Below, one piece after another: positions 5,194-6,267 of a DNA stretch of 6,267 bases. Positions within the stretch are counted from its first letter, which is position 1, and every line of letters begins with the position of its first letter. A program made the translations under genes and the position numbers. The stretch comes from DASYAN01 sp036501345 (lineage in GTDB: Bacteria; Chloroflexota; Ktedonobacteria; Ktedonobacterales; Ktedonobacteraceae): positions 1 through 6,267 of the forward strand of contig DASYAN010000046.1 of assembly GCA_036501345.1 (NCBI GenBank), given 5' to 3'. The notes below the pieces were generated by a model that had not been told where the DNA came from, searched no databases, and saw only the letters and a list, made by a program, of their open reading frames with translations.

Positions 5194-5622
5194 CTACTCT
5201 TCGTCCTCAACCTCGCTGCCAACAGATACTACAGCGGAAGGATCGCCAAGGGTATCAGGCATTCCGAGCAGACGTCTGATCAAACCCGGCATGTCACTGA
5301 CGAATTTCGAATTGGCTACCACTTTCTGGGCACCCGCATCTAGAGCTTTCGCTCGTGCCTCCAAATCCATATGTGAACCAAAGGCTAACACCGGGAGACC
5401 ACTTGCCCGCGCTGCACGGATCGCAGATGCCCAATCCACTCCCTTTGTTGCGGTGTTGACAATCGCTAATGCTGGTTTCTTATCACCATCAGAGACGAGC
5501 CGTTGCTCAAAATCCGTCAGATTGCGGACAGTTGTTACCTCCATCTCATGGTGCCGCAACGTATCACGTATCTTCACCGCGAAGAACAGGTCTTTTTCAA
5601 GCGCAAGAATAGTTACTATCAC
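5194..5622 (-). CDS. Degenerate response-regulator receiver-like protein (pseudo-receiver)
   Basis: This encodes 142 residues from a GTG. The alternating pattern VTILALEKD (3-11), ALAIVNTA (51-58), LPVLAFGSH (76-84) and QKVVANSKF (99-107) follows the CheY-like beta strands. Acidic E9/D11 remain, but the residue at the phosphorylation position after strand 3 is Asn (N56), and strand 5 reads ANSKF rather than the usual KP. It is therefore unlikely to be phosphorylated normally, and could act as a constitutive adaptor. There is no output domain; an acidic tail (EVEDEE) ends it. The frame extends to an ATG at 5652 inside the upstream gene. The GTG at 5622 is preferred because AGAGGA lies 6 nt before it, and because the longer version adds residues ahead of the first beta strand. 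The upstream stop is 10 nt away, so translation is probably coupled. Confidence 0.75.
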   Translation of the reverse strand: MIVTILALEKDLFFAVKIRDTLRHHEMEVTTVRNLTDFEQRLVSDGDKKPALAIVNTATKGVDWASAIRAARASGLPVLAFGSHMDLEARAKALDAGAQKVVANSKFVSDMPGLIRRLLGMPDTLGDPSAVVSVGSEVEDEE

Positions 5623-5628
5623 AGTTAT

Positions 5629-5634
5629 TCCTCT
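5629..5634 (-). promoter_or_regulatory. Shine-Dalgarno overlapping the upstream stop codon; decides the GTG start
   Basis: AGAGGA on the minus strand shares bases with the TAG stop of the 178-residue gene and lies 6 nt before the GTG at 5622. This supports translational coupling of the two genes. Confidence 0.65.
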
Positions 5635-6169
5635 AATCTTCAGGACTCTCATAAACAGGGCGGCGAAAGCAATCCCCCAATTCCTGATTAATAATATCCA
5701 GATTCATATACAGATCGGGTGTAAGAACGTGATGGGTTCCATTGCAGTAAGACTTACTGCACTTCCTAGCATGGCTCGTTTCAAAGACCAAGTTCCCATT
5801 CTCCACCGTCAACCAAATATGCTTGCGCGAATAGCCATCGCCCCATTTTAGAATCAATCCGTCTTTATATTCATCGAAACGCCCCTGTCCATAGAGGAAG
5901 TCTCGATTGAAGAGATTTAATACCTCGCGCACACGGCTGACATTGATCACTCGAGCTGTCTCTTCCGACATCTGTGTCGTCGCCTCTTGTGCCAGATCCT
6001 CTGCTGGAATGAACAGCTCACGCGCAGAATGCTGCTCCTCGCGAATCATCTGCTGAATCATTCGCCCTTCTTCATCACTCAGACTGTGCCCCTGGCCCAG
6101 AACTGGAGGCTTACGAGGTTGTTGCCCACTACGCCGTACATCATTTTCGGCTTTATCATTACTAGCCAC
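5633..6169 (-). CDS. Hypothetical protein of unknown family, first gene of the receiver-like operon
   Basis: This encodes 178 residues from a GTG with AAGGAG (6182-6177) and a 7-nt spacer. I recognise no family. Residues 1-70 are charged and look disordered or helical (SDEEGRMIQQMIREEQHSARELF). Residues about 76-170 look like a folded domain: VREVLNLFNRDFLYGQGRFDEYKDGLILKWGDG, then HIWLTVENGNLVFETSHA. A Cys/His cluster (C137, C142, H146, H147) follows and could hold a metal. There are no membrane helices or signal peptide, so it is probably cytoplasmic. Operon placement 10 nt ahead of the pseudo-receiver suggests the two products work together, perhaps as partner and adaptor. No convincing promoter is visible in 6170-6267; the transcript may start further upstream. 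Confidence 0.75.
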   Translation of the reverse strand: MASNDKAENDVRRSGQQPRKPPVLGQGHSLSDEEGRMIQQMIREEQHSARELFIPAEDLAQEATTQMSEETARVINVSRVREVLNLFNRDFLYGQGRFDEYKDGLILKWGDGYSRKHIWLTVENGNLVFETSHARKCSKSYCNGTHHVLTPDLYMNLDIINQELGDCFRRPVYESPED

Positions 6170-6267
6170 AATCGAACTCCTTGCTAAGTCCTGTCAATAC
6201 TCAAAGACCTACATAGCTTACAACCAAAAGCTGCTATCGACAAGCTTTGCTGCAGTCTAGTAGCCCA

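Noticed and set aside
5623..5652. ATG start at 5652 for the receiver-like gene, overlapping the upstream gene by 20 bp
   Set aside because: No good ribosome site precedes it, while the GTG at 5622 has AGAGGA at 6 nt and begins right at the first beta strand.
5291..5851. Plus-strand open frame of 186 residues opposite the receiver-like operon
   Set aside because: It is antisense to two well-supported genes with Shine-Dalgarno sites and a correctly oriented terminator, and its translation has no recognisable motif.
6192..6197. Perfect TTGACA on the minus strand upstream of the 178-residue gene
   Set aside because: A -10 at normal spacing would fall at the start codon itself, leaving the Shine-Dalgarno untranscribed.
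6225..6249. Imperfect inverted repeat CAAAAGCT ... AGCTTTG near the right edge
   Set aside because: The stem is only about 7 bp with a bulge and a 10-nt loop, with no T tract; it is too weak to call a terminator or operator.

Overview
The window looks like accessory chromosomal DNA of a Ktedonobacteria-type member of the Chloroflexota. This is inferred from protein style rather than a marker gene. The clues are the C-terminus of a large MalT/LuxR (LAL) regulator, a two-helix membrane protein with a GDEW...WLNLLGLHAGYKLTRL signature, a barrel enzyme with an LGFP-like tail, and a receiver-like protein starting 'ILALEKDLFFAVKIRDTLRH'. No rRNA, tRNA or CRISPR array was seen.

Left part (1-2000). 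A 5'-truncated LAL regulator (143-625) begins directly after a 32-bp imperfect hairpin (111-142). The sequence before the hairpin resembles the tail of a mobile element, so this is probably a regulator cut by an insertion. Converging on it are two minus-strand genes, each with its own candidate promoter: a two-helix membrane protein with an outer domain (680-1381), and a small exported or membrane-anchored glycine-rich protein (1582-1989).

Middle part (1990-5160). A 464-bp AT-rich non-coding stretch carries two promoters and several dyads. It leads into a 384-residue protein with a TIM-barrel glycosidase-like domain, an LGFP-like segment and a short coiled-coil tail (2454-3608). Converging on it is a 371-residue HNH endonuclease with four Cys4 zinc-finger repeats (3629-4744). 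Divergent from the HNH gene is a 61-residue protein (4898-5083). Its first 26 residues repeat the coiled-coil tail of the barrel protein: 17 of 25 positions are identical, but 10 of those 17 codons differ synonymously. A 9-bp-arm perfect palindrome overlaps an extended -10 (TGC-TATAAT) of the HNH gene, which suggests a regulated divergent promoter. The shared tail flanking a nuclease gene is the most unusual arrangement here.

Right part (5122-6267). A tight minus-strand operon encodes an unrecognised 178-residue protein (GTG start) and a degenerate response-regulator receiver (GTG start). The receiver has Asn where the phospho-accepting Asp should be. The operon ends in a strong rho-independent terminator (5122-5160).
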